Shown in pieces: positions 49,261 through 57,089 of a stretch of 64,000 nucleotides of DNA. The notes under the pieces are model-generated. The model saw only the letters and a program-made list of their open reading frames with translations, ran no database searches and had not been told where the DNA came from. Position numbers and translations under genes: made by a program. Numbering within the stretch: the first letter of the stretch is position 1; every line of letters begins with the position of its first letter. Source of the DNA: Sphingomonadaceae bacterium 3R27C6 (GTDB lineage: Bacteria; Pseudomonadota; Alphaproteobacteria; Sphingomonadales; Sphingomonadaceae); NCBI GenBank assembly GCA_005503215.1, contig SCNS01000009.1, positions 62,001-126,000 of the forward strand, read 5' to 3'.

Positions 49261-50108
49261 TCCGTGCCCTCATCCTGGCGGCGAGCGCGATGGCGCTTGC
49301 CATGGGCGTCGCTGCGCAGAGCCGCGAACCCGCGTCACCCACCGCGCGCGTCACTGCCGCCAACCGGGCGGCACTGCGCGAGCCGTCGAGCGCGGGATAT
49401 ATATATGCCGTCCAGGTCTATCCCTGGGCGGAAGGCGTGCTCTACCGGCTCTATGCCGCGCCCGAGCGCATCACCGACATTGCCTTGCAGCCGGGCGAAA
49501 CGATTGTGTCCGTCGCCGCCGGCGACACCGTGCGCTGGACTGTCGGCGATACCACCAGCGGCATCGGCGAAAGCAAGCGCGTGCACATCCTCGTCAAGCC
49601 GTTTTCGGCGGGCCTACGCACAAACCTTGTCATTGCTACCGATCGCCGGACCTACCATCTCCAGCTCGAAAGCACGCCCGCGACCGCGATGGCGGCGATC
49701 TCCTGGACCTATCCACATGACGAGCTGATCGCGCTCCGGCGTCAGCGCGATGCAGCCGTGGCGGCGACGCCGATCGCGTCGGGCCTCTCGGTCGAAAGCC
49801 TCAACTTCAACTATGCGATCTCGGGCGACAAGCCGGCCTGGCGGCCGCTGCGCGCGTTCGACGATGGGCGGCAGACCTACATCGAGTTCTCGCCTGCGAT
49901 CGCCGTGGGTGAGGCGCCCCCGCTGTTCGTGATTGGCGAGGATGGCGAGGCCCAGCTCGTCAACTATCGCGTCGCCGGCCGCTATTATGTGGTCGACCGC
50001 CTGTTCGGTGTCGCCGAGCTGCGCCTTGGCGGCAAGAAACAGCAGATTGTCCGTATCACCGCCGCCCAGCCGAAGAGCCGGCAGCGCAAGGCCGGGAGGG
50101 GCGCGTGA
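49257..50108 (+). CDS. trbG: TrbG, VirB9-like outer-membrane-complex protein
   Basis: This 283-residue protein has a signal peptide (ALILAASAMALAMGVAAQ) and the two beta domains of VirB9. These include YIYAVQVYPWAEGVLYRLYA, TVRWTVGDTTSG and, in the C-terminal domain, NYAISGDKPAWRPLRAFDDG and YYVVDRLFGVAELRLG. It forms the outer-membrane ring with TrbI and normally a lipoprotein (TrbH); no trbH gene is present in this operon. The TGA overlaps the GTG of trbI. Confidence 0.93.
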   Translation: MIRALILAASAMALAMGVAAQSREPASPTARVTAANRAALREPSSAGYIYAVQVYPWAEGVLYRLYAAPERITDIALQPGETIVSVAAGDTVRWTVGDTTSGIGESKRVHILVKPFSAGLRTNLVIATDRRTYHLQLESTPATAMAAISWTYPHDELIALRRQRDAAVAATPIASGLSVESLNFNYAISGDKPAWRPLRAFDDGRQTYIEFSPAIAVGEAPPLFVIGEDGEAQLVNYRVAGRYYVVDRLFGVAELRLGGKKQQIVRITAAQPKSRQRKAGRGA

Positions 50109-51343
50109 CCGATCCAACCGCTTCTTCCGCGCCGATCGCGGCGCCCAAAGCCGACCCCGAAACGCTCGTTCTGCGCGCGGCGCCGGGCCGCGTCACCCGT
50201 TTTCGCCGCGGTGCGATCGTCGCCATCGCTGCCGCCGGCTCGACCGCGATCATCGGCGTCGCCTGGCTGGCGCTCAAGCCCGCGACCCTGAGCCTGATCG
50301 CACGAAGCGATGAAAAGCTGGTTGGCGCGAAGGCGCCGCCTGATGCGCTCGCGGGCGCGCCGACGAGCTATGGCGACGTGCCGAAGCTCGGGCTACCGCT
50401 TCCCGGTGATCTCGGGCGGCCGATCCTCGAGCGCCAGCGGCAGCTTGGCGGGATGGTTCCCCCTGACCCCGCTGCCGATGCGGTGAGCCGGGCCGCGCAG
50501 GAAGCCGAAGCCGAGCGCCAGCGCATCGCCGCTGAGCAGAAGGCCGCACGCGAGTCTGGCGTCATGCTGCAATTGGCGGGCGGCGGTCGCGCCGCCGCCC
50601 CTGCACCGGTGACTACCGATGCAAGTGTTCCGCCAGCATCGGCCGAGACTGCCAAGCCGCTCCTCGACCCTGACCGAGATCCTAACGCCCAGGGGCGCAA
50701 GAACGAATTGGTCGGCCACGCCAATCGCGACGACGACATCAATCCGCACGCGCTGGCGCAGTCCGTATCGCCTTGGACCTTGCAGGCCGGCAGCATCATT
50801 GCCGCGAGCCTCATAACCGGGCTCAACTCGGATCTTCCCGGGCTCGTCACCGCGCAGATCACGGAGAACGTCTATGACAGTGTGACCGGGCGCGGTCTGC
50901 TCATTCCGCAAGGATCGCGGCTGATCGGCAGCTACGACAGCGTTGTAGCGTTTGGGCAGAGCCGTGCGCTGGTCGTCTGGCAGCGGATTATCCTGCCCGA
51001 CGGCTCGTCGATTCGTATCGACAATGTGCCGGCGACCGATACGCAGGGCTATGCGGGTCTGTCCGACCGGATCGACCGGCATACTTGGCAACTTCTGAAG
51101 GGCGTCGCCCTGTCGACACTGCTGGGCGTCGGCACTGAATTGAGCTTCGGCAGCACCGAAAGCGACCTTGTCCGGGCGATCCGCGAGTCAGCGCAGCAGA
51201 GCGGCGCGCGCGCCGGCGATCAGCTCGTCACGCGCAATCTCAATATCCAGCCGACCTTGCGCGTGCGTCCCGGCTGGCCGCTACGGGTGGTCGTGCACAA
51301 AGACATCATATTGCCCGGACCCTGGGGAGGCCGTCATGGCTGA
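50105..51343 (+). CDS. trbI: TrbI, VirB10-like channel protein
   Basis: This 412-residue protein spans both membranes. It has a cytoplasmic start, one inner-membrane segment (IVAIAAAGSTAIIGVAWLAL), a proline-rich periplasmic stretch and the C-terminal VirB10 beta domain. The last shows INPHALAQSVSPWTLQAGSI, LLIPQGSRLIGSYDS and GVALSTLLGVGTELSFG. The final PTLRVRPGWPLRVVVHKDII block is typical. GTG 50105 is the start, overlapping trbG by 4 bp. The stop lies 8 bp inside the next gene. Confidence 0.94.
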   Translation: MTDPTASSAPIAAPKADPETLVLRAAPGRVTRFRRGAIVAIAAAGSTAIIGVAWLALKPATLSLIARSDEKLVGAKAPPDALAGAPTSYGDVPKLGLPLPGDLGRPILERQRQLGGMVPPDPAADAVSRAAQEAEAERQRIAAEQKAARESGVMLQLAGGGRAAAPAPVTTDASVPPASAETAKPLLDPDRDPNAQGRKNELVGHANRDDDINPHALAQSVSPWTLQAGSIIAASLITGLNSDLPGLVTAQITENVYDSVTGRGLLIPQGSRLIGSYDSVVAFGQSRALVVWQRIILPDGSSIRIDNVPATDTQGYAGLSDRIDRHTWQLLKGVALSTLLGVGTELSFGSTESDLVRAIRESAQQSGARAGDQLVTRNLNIQPTLRVRPGWPLRVVVHKDIILPGPWGGRHG

Positions 51344-51548
51344 TTTGAAGCTGCCAAGGCTGCCCGATCGGACGCCGGCTAAGATCACGATCAACGTCAT
51401 GCCGGATCTCATCGAAGCGCTGAACGACTACGCCGAGGCCTATGAGGCGGCCTACGGCCGACGCGAGTCCGTACCGGACCTCATTCCATTCATGCTTAGC
51501 GGCTTCCTGGCGAGCGACCGCTCGTTCAGCCGGGCACGTAAGAAATAG
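51336..51548 (+). CDS. DUF2274 protein
   Basis: This 70-residue protein starts with LKLPRLPDRTPAKITINVMP and continues LIEALNDYAEAYEAAYGRRE then VPDLIPFMLSGFLASDR. It is the DUF2274 family, which follows trbI in most alphaproteobacterial ICE trb operons. The arrangement resembles a ribbon-helix-helix protein, so a regulatory role is likely but unproven. GGGGAGG precedes the ATG, and the gene overlaps the trbI end by 8 bp. Confidence 0.88.
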   Translation: MADLKLPRLPDRTPAKITINVMPDLIEALNDYAEAYEAAYGRRESVPDLIPFMLSGFLASDRSFSRARKK

Positions 51549-51552
51549 TCCG

Positions 51553-51786
51553 ATGTCGGCCCGGCAGCCTGCAACGAATGGCGACGACGCGCCCCCGATT
51601 GGGCCGATAAGCGTTCGCATTCCCGACGCAGTACGGATGACGGGGCTCAGCAAATCCAAGATCTACCAGCTCATCGCTTCCGGCGACATCGAGGCAGCCA
51701 AGGTCGGCCGTGCAACCGTGGTGTTTGTCGATAGTCTGCGGTCCTTTCTGCGATCACACTGTAAACAGCCGCGTTCTCGGGCGTAG
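51553..51786 (+). CDS. excisionase/AlpA-like helix-turn-helix protein (candidate directionality factor 2)
   Basis: This 77-residue protein has the HTH_17/excisionase pattern: VRIPDAVRMTGLSKSKIYQL, IASGDIEAAKVGRATVV, and the end VDSLRSFLRSH. It begins 4 bp after the DUF2274 stop and is the last gene before attR, 140 bp away. Its location at the attachment site and its family make it a second candidate for the recombination directionality factor of the element; it may equally be a regulator of the trb operon. Confidence 0.75.
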   Translation: MSARQPATNGDDAPPIGPISVRIPDAVRMTGLSKSKIYQLIASGDIEAAKVGRATVVFVDSLRSFLRSHCKQPRSRA

Positions 51787-51927
51787 CAGGGATCGCGCAT
51801 GTCGGCCTGTCGATATTTCGGCACGGCCTGTCGCGAAGGGGTAAAATTGGGGGTGGATTGAGCGGAATTATCGGCACGACGATCAAGAACGTTGTTATAA
51901 ATCAGTATCTTATGTTTTTCGTGTGAA

Positions 51928-51947
51928 TCCCTCCTCCGCTACCAACC
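51928..51947. repeat. attR direct repeat
   Basis: TCCCTCCTCCGCTACCAACC here is identical to attL at 1462-1481. No other tRNA sequence precedes it, so it is the displaced 3' end fragment that defines the right end of the element. The bases on each side differ from attL immediately. Confidence 0.9.
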
Positions 51948-52243
51948 TGCCTAAATCATTGGAATAGTTAGATAATTTGTGGAGTCGACGGCTACCGCAT
52001 CTATCGGCCGCCCTATCTAAGTCATTGAAATCCTGAGCGTGGTTTCCGCCATTTGCTTGTGAATCGCGGTTCAATCTTCCGCACTTGGGGGTATCATTGA
52101 CCGCATCCAGATGTCCGCTTTGCGCCTCATCTACGCCGTTCACACGTCGATCAGTCTGCTGCTGAAAGCGGCCATTCAGCTGAAGCAAGGCCGCAGCTAT
52201 TGGGCGCTGACAGTCGGTTTCGTTTGATCAGCTGCTGTCGCGT
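51948..52243. other. chromosomal flank right of attR, no gene recognised
   Basis: This AT-richer 296-bp stretch contains two related 18-bp phrases, CTAAATCATTGGAATAGT (51951-51968) and CTAAGTCATTGAAATCCT (52016-52033), and one TGGGGGTAT (52086-52094) like those before the integrase. A leftward 92-codon frame at 51910-52188 runs across attR and has no ribosome site. It may be a scar of earlier insertions at the same tRNA. Confidence 0.4.
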
Positions 52244-52591
52244 TTAGGCGCCGTGATATCCGGTCAGCGCGTCTTCGAAATCCTCGATCGGCCCCACGCT
52301 TTCTCGCGCGGGCTCGCCAGATGCTGCAGGAAACACCGCATCGATCCGCTGACGCAATGTGTCATCGAAATCCCACTGCCTCGAAACGCGCGCGCGCTTT
52401 GCGACGGTGAGTTCGGAACATATCGCGTCCTTGATACGGTCGAGTCCGGCGGCGCTTAAGACGCCTGCGTTCAGCAGTTCTTCGCATAGCTGGATCAAGC
52501 CGACCGCCGTTGCGTGAGCGCGCAGACCAATCAGGTCCAGCGTCTGGTGACGCTCGCGAGCGGCAGCATCGATTTTAGCGGAATTGTTCAT
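52244..52591 (-). CDS. hypothetical protein (115 aa)
   Basis: I recognise no family. The protein is mostly helical and charged: ARERHQTLDLIGLRAHATAV, then LIQLCEELLNAGVLSAAGLD and QWDFDDTLRQRIDAVFP. ATG 52591 (MNNSAK) has GAGGAG 7 nt upstream, which supports a real gene and start; the five extra residues of the longer frame lack this. It is the first chromosomal gene right of the element and shows no operon partner. Confidence 0.6.
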   Translation of the reverse strand: MNNSAKIDAAARERHQTLDLIGLRAHATAVGLIQLCEELLNAGVLSAAGLDRIKDAICSELTVAKRARVSRQWDFDDTLRQRIDAVFPAASGEPARESVGPIEDFEDALTGYHGA

Positions 52592-52671
52592 CGATAATCT
52601 CCTCATCCCTCCATTCTCAAGGCACGGTCGGTGTGACGATCAGCTGGTAGGAACCGGGCAGCTGGCAGGCG

Positions 52672-53895
52672 TCAGGCGGGCAGCAGCGCTTTCAGCGGGG
52701 TTTCGGTGTCGGCGAGCTGCCCGGCCGTCGCCACCAGCCCCGCGGTGACGATCATGCGGCCCTGGACATAGTCCCTGGTCGCGTTGACGCAGTCGATCGC
52801 GATGACCTTGCCCGCCTTGAGGTAAACGACCGAGAAGCTGCGCGTGGCGGGATCGCCGCGCAGCACCGCCTGATCATGCCCGGTCGAAAGACCCGCGGTC
52901 TGGAGCTTGAGGTCGTACTGGTTCGACCAGAACCAGGGGATGGCGTGGTAGGGCGCTTCGTCGCCGACGATGCCCTTCGCGACGACGTTCGCCTGATCAT
53001 TGGCGTTCTGCACCGATTCCAGCCGGATCTCGGCACCTTCGGCGAAGTCATTCGCATGCGCCGCGCAGTCGCCGATCGCATAGACGTCGGGCAGGCTCGT
53101 CTTGCAGAGGCGATCGACGCGCACGCCGTTGGCGCAGTCGGCACCCGCGGCGATCAGCGGCTCGACCGCCGGCACGATGCCGATGCCGACGATGACGAGA
53201 TCGGCGGGGATCACCTCGCCGCCCGCGAGGCGGACGCCGGTGACCTTCGCCTCACCCTCGATCGCATCGACGCACACGCCGAGCCTGAGGTCGACGCCAT
53301 GGTCGCGGTGCTCCTTTTCGTAGAAGCGCGACAGGTCGGCGCCCGCGACGCGCGCGAGCACGCGGTCGAGCGCTTCGAGGAGCACGACCCTCTTGCCCGC
53401 CTTGCTCAGCACCGCCGCGGCTTCGAGCCCGATATAGCCGCCGCCGATCACGACGATCTGCCCCGCGGTCTCGGACGCCGCCTTCATCGCGTCGGCATCG
53501 GCGCGCGTGCGCACGCCTTGCACGCCGGGAAGGTCGCCGCCGGGGATCGGGAGCATGCGCGGGGATCCACCGGTTGCCCAGACGAGCTTGCCATAGCCGA
53601 TCGTCTCGCCGCCATCGGTGGTCACCGTGTGCGCGGCCGGATCGACGCTGGCGACGCGTTTGCCGAGCAGCATCGTGACTTCGCGCTCGTCCCAATATTT
53701 GGCGGGGCGCAGCTGGATGCGTTCGAATTCCTTCTCACCCGCGAAATATTCTTTCGACAGCGGCGGGCGTTCGTAAGGAAGTTCGGGCTCTTCGCCGATG
53801 ATCGCGATGCTGCCTTCGAACTTCTGCGTGCGCAGCATGATCGCCACCTGCGCACCGCCATGACCCGCGCCCACTATCACCACGTCAAACCGCAT
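52672..53895 (-). CDS. NAD(P)H:ferredoxin/rubredoxin reductase (FAD)
   Basis: This 407-residue flavoprotein has the FAD-binding GAGHGGAQ motif at its start ([17 protein letters not shown]), a second nucleotide-binding motif for NAD(P)H ([16 protein letters not shown] near residue 150) and the [12 protein letters not shown] block near 275. It belongs to the BphA4/putidaredoxin-reductase group that feeds ferredoxins of P450s and Rieske oxygenases. Both partner types occur in this cluster (61542 and 58816). The start is ATG 53895, preceded by AGGAGAAGGA. It is divergent from the SDR gene with a shared operator-like site. Confidence 0.9.
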   Translation of the reverse strand: MRFDVVIVGAGHGGAQVAIMLRTQKFEGSIAIIGEEPELPYERPPLSKEYFAGEKEFERIQLRPAKYWDEREVTMLLGKRVASVDPAAHTVTTDGGETIGYGKLVWATGGSPRMLPIPGGDLPGVQGVRTRADADAMKAASETAGQIVVIGGGYIGLEAAAVLSKAGKRVVLLEALDRVLARVAGADLSRFYEKEHRDHGVDLRLGVCVDAIEGEAKVTGVRLAGGEVIPADLVIVGIGIVPAVEPLIAAGADCANGVRVDRLCKTSLPDVYAIGDCAAHANDFAEGAEIRLESVQNANDQANVVAKGIVGDEAPYHAIPWFWSNQYDLKLQTAGLSTGHDQAVLRGDPATRSFSVVYLKAGKVIAIDCVNATRDYVQGRMIVTAGLVATAGQLADTETPLKALLPA

Positions 53896-53937
53896 CGCGT
53901 CCTTCTCCTGTCCGAGGCGATGGCAAGATCGGGCTTG

Positions 53938-53957
53938 CCTATGCATATTAGATAAAT
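53938..53957. promoter_or_regulatory. candidate TetR operator, copy A
   Basis: CCTATGCATATTAGATAAAT aligns without gaps to sites at 57003, 58754 and 63496. The shared pattern is CTAT, five variable bases, then TTARRTA, an imperfect dyad. It lies between the divergent ferredoxin reductase and SDR genes. Confidence 0.55.
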
Positions 53958-54049
53958 AATCAGGTGAGGCGCCGGCGCAAGCATCATCGGCTGCGGCGCT
54001 GGCGAAGAGTTGATATCCGTCATGCCGAGGCAAAGGTGGAGAGGTGGAA

Positions 54050-54787
54050 ATGCGGGATGATACGGATTTTGCCGGCCGGCACGTCCTCGTGGTCGGCGGA
54101 TCGAGCGGTATCGGAAACGGAATTGCCCATGGTTTCCGGATTCGCGGCGCCGAAGTTCATGTCTGGGGGACCCGGCCAGCTGCCTCGGATTATGATCCCG
54201 GCGAAGGTTCCGATCTGGCCGGTCTAGGCTATTCCTGCGTCGATGTCGGAGATCGAGCCGCGATAGAAGCGACGGCCGCCCCGTTCGGGGCGCTCGATGT
54301 TCTCATCCTTTGTCAGGGAACGGTCGTATATGGCCGCGGCGAATTCGAGCCGGATGGGTGGGATCGGGTCATGGCCGTCAATCTCGACAGTCTCGTGCAT
54401 ATCGCGCGGAAGTTCCGCGGGCAGCTTGCGCAATCGCGTGGATCCATCATCATCGTCAGTTCGGTTTCGGGCTTGCGGGGCAATATTGGAAACCCGGCCT
54501 ATGCGGCCTCGAAAGCCGGCGCGATAAGCCTCACCAAGAGTCTCGGCCAGGCATTCGCTTCGGACGGCATTCGCGTCAACGGCCTTGCGCCGGGCCTTGT
54601 CGACACCAAGCTGACCAAGGCGACAACCTCGCATCCCGAGCGGCTGGAAAAGAGTCTGGACTCGATTCCCCAGCGCCGGATGGGAACGCCCGGCGACATG
54701 GCGGGAGCTGCCATTTTCCTGGCTTCACCGCTCGCATCCTATGTGACCGGTCATACTCTCGTTGTAGATGGCGGACTGACGCTCTGA
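54050..54787 (+). CDS. short-chain dehydrogenase/reductase
   Basis: This 245-residue classical SDR has the cofactor motif [20 protein letters not shown] in place of the usual NNAG, the catalytic Ser in IVSSVSG, and Y-x-x-x-K (AYAASKAGA). It ends with the standard [12 protein letters not shown]. The substrate is unknown; oxidation of a secondary alcohol produced in the cluster is likely. ATG 54050 follows GAGAGG. It is transcribed rightward alone, convergent with the leftward moeA-crotonase pair, whose stop is 17 bp away. Confidence 0.88.
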   Translation: MRDDTDFAGRHVLVVGGSSGIGNGIAHGFRIRGAEVHVWGTRPAASDYDPGEGSDLAGLGYSCVDVGDRAAIEATAAPFGALDVLILCQGTVVYGRGEFEPDGWDRVMAVNLDSLVHIARKFRGQLAQSRGSIIIVSSVSGLRGNIGNPAYAASKAGAISLTKSLGQAFASDGIRVNGLAPGLVDTKLTKATTSHPERLEKSLDSIPQRRMGTPGDMAGAAIFLASPLASYVTGHTLVVDGGLTL

Positions 54788-54804
54788 ATCTTTCCGAGCA
54801 AGCG

Positions 54805-56037
54805 CTAAATCGGCAGTACGGGCAGAAGGCTTCCTTCGCGGCTTCGGGCGGCCCGCGCCGGGCGGCGTATCAATATCGTCGCCTGCCCGAGCAGGAGCTG
54901 CGCGGACGCTTCCTGGCGGTCGAGAAGGCGCGCTGCTCCGCCCACGGTATCGCCGATCAGAAATGCCTCGCGCTCTGCCTGGCGCTCGACGTCATGGGCG
55001 GCCGGCAAACGCGTCCATTCGAGCGCCGATCCGGGCTCGCCGCCGCCGAGGCCGGCAAGCAGCGGTGCGAGAAACAGGCGCGCCACGGTGAGCGCGGCGG
55101 TGGGGTTGCCGGGCAACCCCAGGACATGCGCCTCGCCGACCTTGCCGTACCAGCTCGGCTTGCCCGGCTTGATCGCGACGTCGGCGAAAAGGAGCCGAAG
55201 CCCGAAAGGAGCCAGCGCGGACCGGCCGAAATCGCGATTGCCGCGCGAGGCGCCGCCGATGATGATCGTTACATCATCGTCCTTCGAGAACGCGTCGCGG
55301 ATGGCGCGCGGATCGTCTCCCGTACGCGTCTCGCGCACGACGAGCCCGCCCCACTGGCGGCTCAAGAGCGCGATCGCCGCAGTGAGGCTGTCCGGGATGC
55401 GGTACGCGCGACTGGCAGCTTCGCCGGGCGCGACCAATTCGTCGCCCGTCGCGATGATGTGAACCCTGGGCTGTCGCCAGAGGGTGACGTGCGAGACATC
55501 TCCGGCGGCGGCCGCGACGAGCGCGACGGGGGTCAATTCGCGGTTCTTGTCCAGCAGGGTCTGCCCGGCTGTGAAATCGGACCCGCGCCGTCGCACATGA
55601 GGCTTGCCGCCGGGAACCGCTCGTATCTCGACCGTCCCGCCATTCTCCTCGCATAATTCGATCATGACGACCCGATCGGCGCCATCGGGCAGAGGCGCGC
55701 CGGTCATCACGCGCATTGTCGATCCCGTGGCAACAGCTATCAGCGCGTCGTCGCCGGCGACGATTTCGCCACGCAAGGCGAAGTGCCGCAAACCGACGTC
55801 GAGATCGCAATTGCGCAGCGCATAGCCGTCCATCGCCGCACAATCCCACCGGGGACCGTCGATCCGTGCAACCACCGGTTCCGCCAGACGGCGGCCGGCA
55901 GCCGCACCGAGGGCAATGGATTCGTGTCCGAGCGCATGCGCTTCGCTCGACAGGATCGCGATGGCATCGTCGAACGCCAGCGAGGCATGGCACAGGGAAG
56001 AAACCGTCAATGGGGCGTTCCCGATGCGATGGCTCAC
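54805..56037 (-). CDS. moeA: MoeA-like molybdopterin molybdenumtransferase
   Basis: This 410-residue protein resembles MoeA, which inserts molybdate into molybdopterin. Key regions are CAAMDGYAL near residue 70, GSTMRVMTGAPLPDGADRVV (104-123), IIATGDELVAPGE and GLPGNPTAALTVARLF near the C-terminal domain. Molybdenum enzymes are not encoded in the window, so its presence inside a degradation cluster implies either a Mo-dependent hydroxylase just outside or chance proximity. The start is GTG 56037, 21 bp after the crotonase stop, so the two form a leftward operon. Confidence 0.85.
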   Translation of the reverse strand: MSHRIGNAPLTVSSLCHASLAFDDAIAILSSEAHALGHESIALGAAAGRRLAEPVVARIDGPRWDCAAMDGYALRNCDLDVGLRHFALRGEIVAGDDALIAVATGSTMRVMTGAPLPDGADRVVMIELCEENGGTVEIRAVPGGKPHVRRRGSDFTAGQTLLDKNRELTPVALVAAAAGDVSHVTLWRQPRVHIIATGDELVAPGEAASRAYRIPDSLTAAIALLSRQWGGLVVRETRTGDDPRAIRDAFSKDDDVTIIIGGASRGNRDFGRSALAPFGLRLLFADVAIKPGKPSWYGKVGEAHVLGLPGNPTAALTVARLFLAPLLAGLGGGEPGSALEWTRLPAAHDVERQAEREAFLIGDTVGGAARLLDRQEASAQLLLGQATILIRRPARAARSREGSLLPVLPI

Positions 56038-56058
56038 GATCCGCTCGCGCTCGATCGC

Positions 56059-56958
56059 CTACGCATAGGGCGGGGCCTCTTCGAACTCGGCAAACCAGGG
56101 ATAGTCGTTCGCGACGCTCGCGGCGAAGGCCGGGGGGCGCTTTTCCAGAAAACTCGACACGCCCTCGGCCGCATCGGGGCCGCGGCCGCGCGCGAAGATC
56201 ACGCGGCTGTCCCAGCGATGCGCGCTCATGGGATGCGCGGCGCCCATCATGCGCCATAGCATGTGACGGGTGAGCGCGACGGAAACCGGGGCGCTGTCGG
56301 CGGTCATTTCGCGCGCCTTGGCGATCGCCGCATCGATCAGCTCGCCGGGCTGGTGCACCGCTTGGACGAGGCCCTTGTCCAATGCCTCGGTGGCCGAAAT
56401 CAGGCGCCCCGAATAGCAGAGATCGACCGCGTTCGCGATGCCGACGATGCGCGGCAGAAACCAGCTCGACGCGGCTTCGGGGACAAGCCCGCGCCGCGCG
56501 AAAACAAAGCCGAAACGGGCATTGTCGCTCGCGAGCCGCGCGTCCATCGGTAGCGTCATTGTCGCACCAACGCCGACCGCGGCGCCGTTGATCGCGCCGA
56601 TCACCGGTTTTTTCGCATCGAAAATCCGCATCGATACGCGGCCCCCGCCGTCGCGGACGAGGTCGTGCGACCAGTCGATCGTCCCGTCGGCGGCCACAGG
56701 GCTGCCCGTTTCGCCGCCCTGCTTGTCATAATCGAATGTCGATGCCCCCGCGCTGAGGTCCGCGCCCGCGCAATAAGCCCTGTCGCCATGGCCGGTAAAG
56801 ATCACCGCGCGCACGCCGTCGTCGGCGTCGCACTCGTCGAGCGCGGCGATGATCTCGTGCATCATCTCGACGGTGAAGGCGTTCATCCGTTCGGGCCGGT
56901 ATAGCGTCAGCAGCGCGATGCCTTCATGTTTGTCGAGGCGAATCTGATCGTAGGCCAT
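56059..56958 (-). CDS. crotonase-fold enoyl-CoA hydratase/isomerase 2
   Basis: This 299-residue crotonase has LLTLYRPERMNAFTVEMMHE, the oxyanion motif YCAGADLSAGA and INGAAVGVGATMTLPMDARL. The GGLEL-type glutamate position is occupied by GVGATM, so the hydratase Glu144 equivalent is missing. The second site reads RFGFVFARRGLVPEAASSWF, with a glutamate in VPEA. This arrangement is seen in many crotonases of unknown reaction, so 'hydratase' is provisional. ATG 56958 with AGGGAGA upstream was chosen over the 14-residue extension. The operator-like copy D lies 45 bp upstream. Confidence 0.85.
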   Translation of the reverse strand: MAYDQIRLDKHEGIALLTLYRPERMNAFTVEMMHEIIAALDECDADDGVRAVIFTGHGDRAYCAGADLSAGASTFDYDKQGGETGSPVAADGTIDWSHDLVRDGGGRVSMRIFDAKKPVIGAINGAAVGVGATMTLPMDARLASDNARFGFVFARRGLVPEAASSWFLPRIVGIANAVDLCYSGRLISATEALDKGLVQAVHQPGELIDAAIAKAREMTADSAPVSVALTRHMLWRMMGAAHPMSAHRWDSRVIFARGRGPDAAEGVSSFLEKRPPAFAASVANDYPWFAEFEEAPPYA

Positions 56959-57002
56959 TGTCTCCCTTTCCTTGAACCCGGTGCCGGCGCGCGACTCCAA
57001 TA

Positions 57003-57022
57003 TCTATGCCTATTAAATATTC
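57003..57022. promoter_or_regulatory. candidate TetR operator, copy D
   Basis: TCTATGCCTATTAAATATTC is the most diverged of the four aligned sites. It lies 45 bp upstream of the leftward crotonase-moeA operon. Confidence 0.45.
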
Positions 57023-57089
57023 CTTGGGCCGCTTGGCAGCCCTTGGCAAGGGAGGCACGTTCGTCTGTCTATTGATCGGGGCGCCGCCG

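Larger units (their letters stand above)
1462..51947. mobile_element. 50.5-kb integrative and conjugative element at tRNA-Met(CAT)
   Basis: The element is bounded by an exact 20-bp direct repeat (1462-1481 and 51928-51947) formed by the tRNA 3' end. A P4-type integrase sits at the left end. Inside are a relaxase, a TraG coupling protein, TraF, a lytic transglycosylase and the mating-pair genes trbB, C, D, E, J, L, F, G and I, together with ArdC-like, ParB-like, DUF736, DUF2958 and DUF2274 proteins that recur in proteobacterial ICEs. Quorum-sensing genes and two excisionase-like proteins suggest regulated excision. Cargo occupies 3.3-20.2 kb (catabolism) and 34.1-39.3 kb (putative conflict module). 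All core genes look intact, so the element may still be mobile. Confidence 0.88.

Noticed and set aside
51910..52188. 92-codon minus-strand frame crossing attR
   Set aside because: It spans the attachment site, so it would be broken on excision; no ribosome site or domain.
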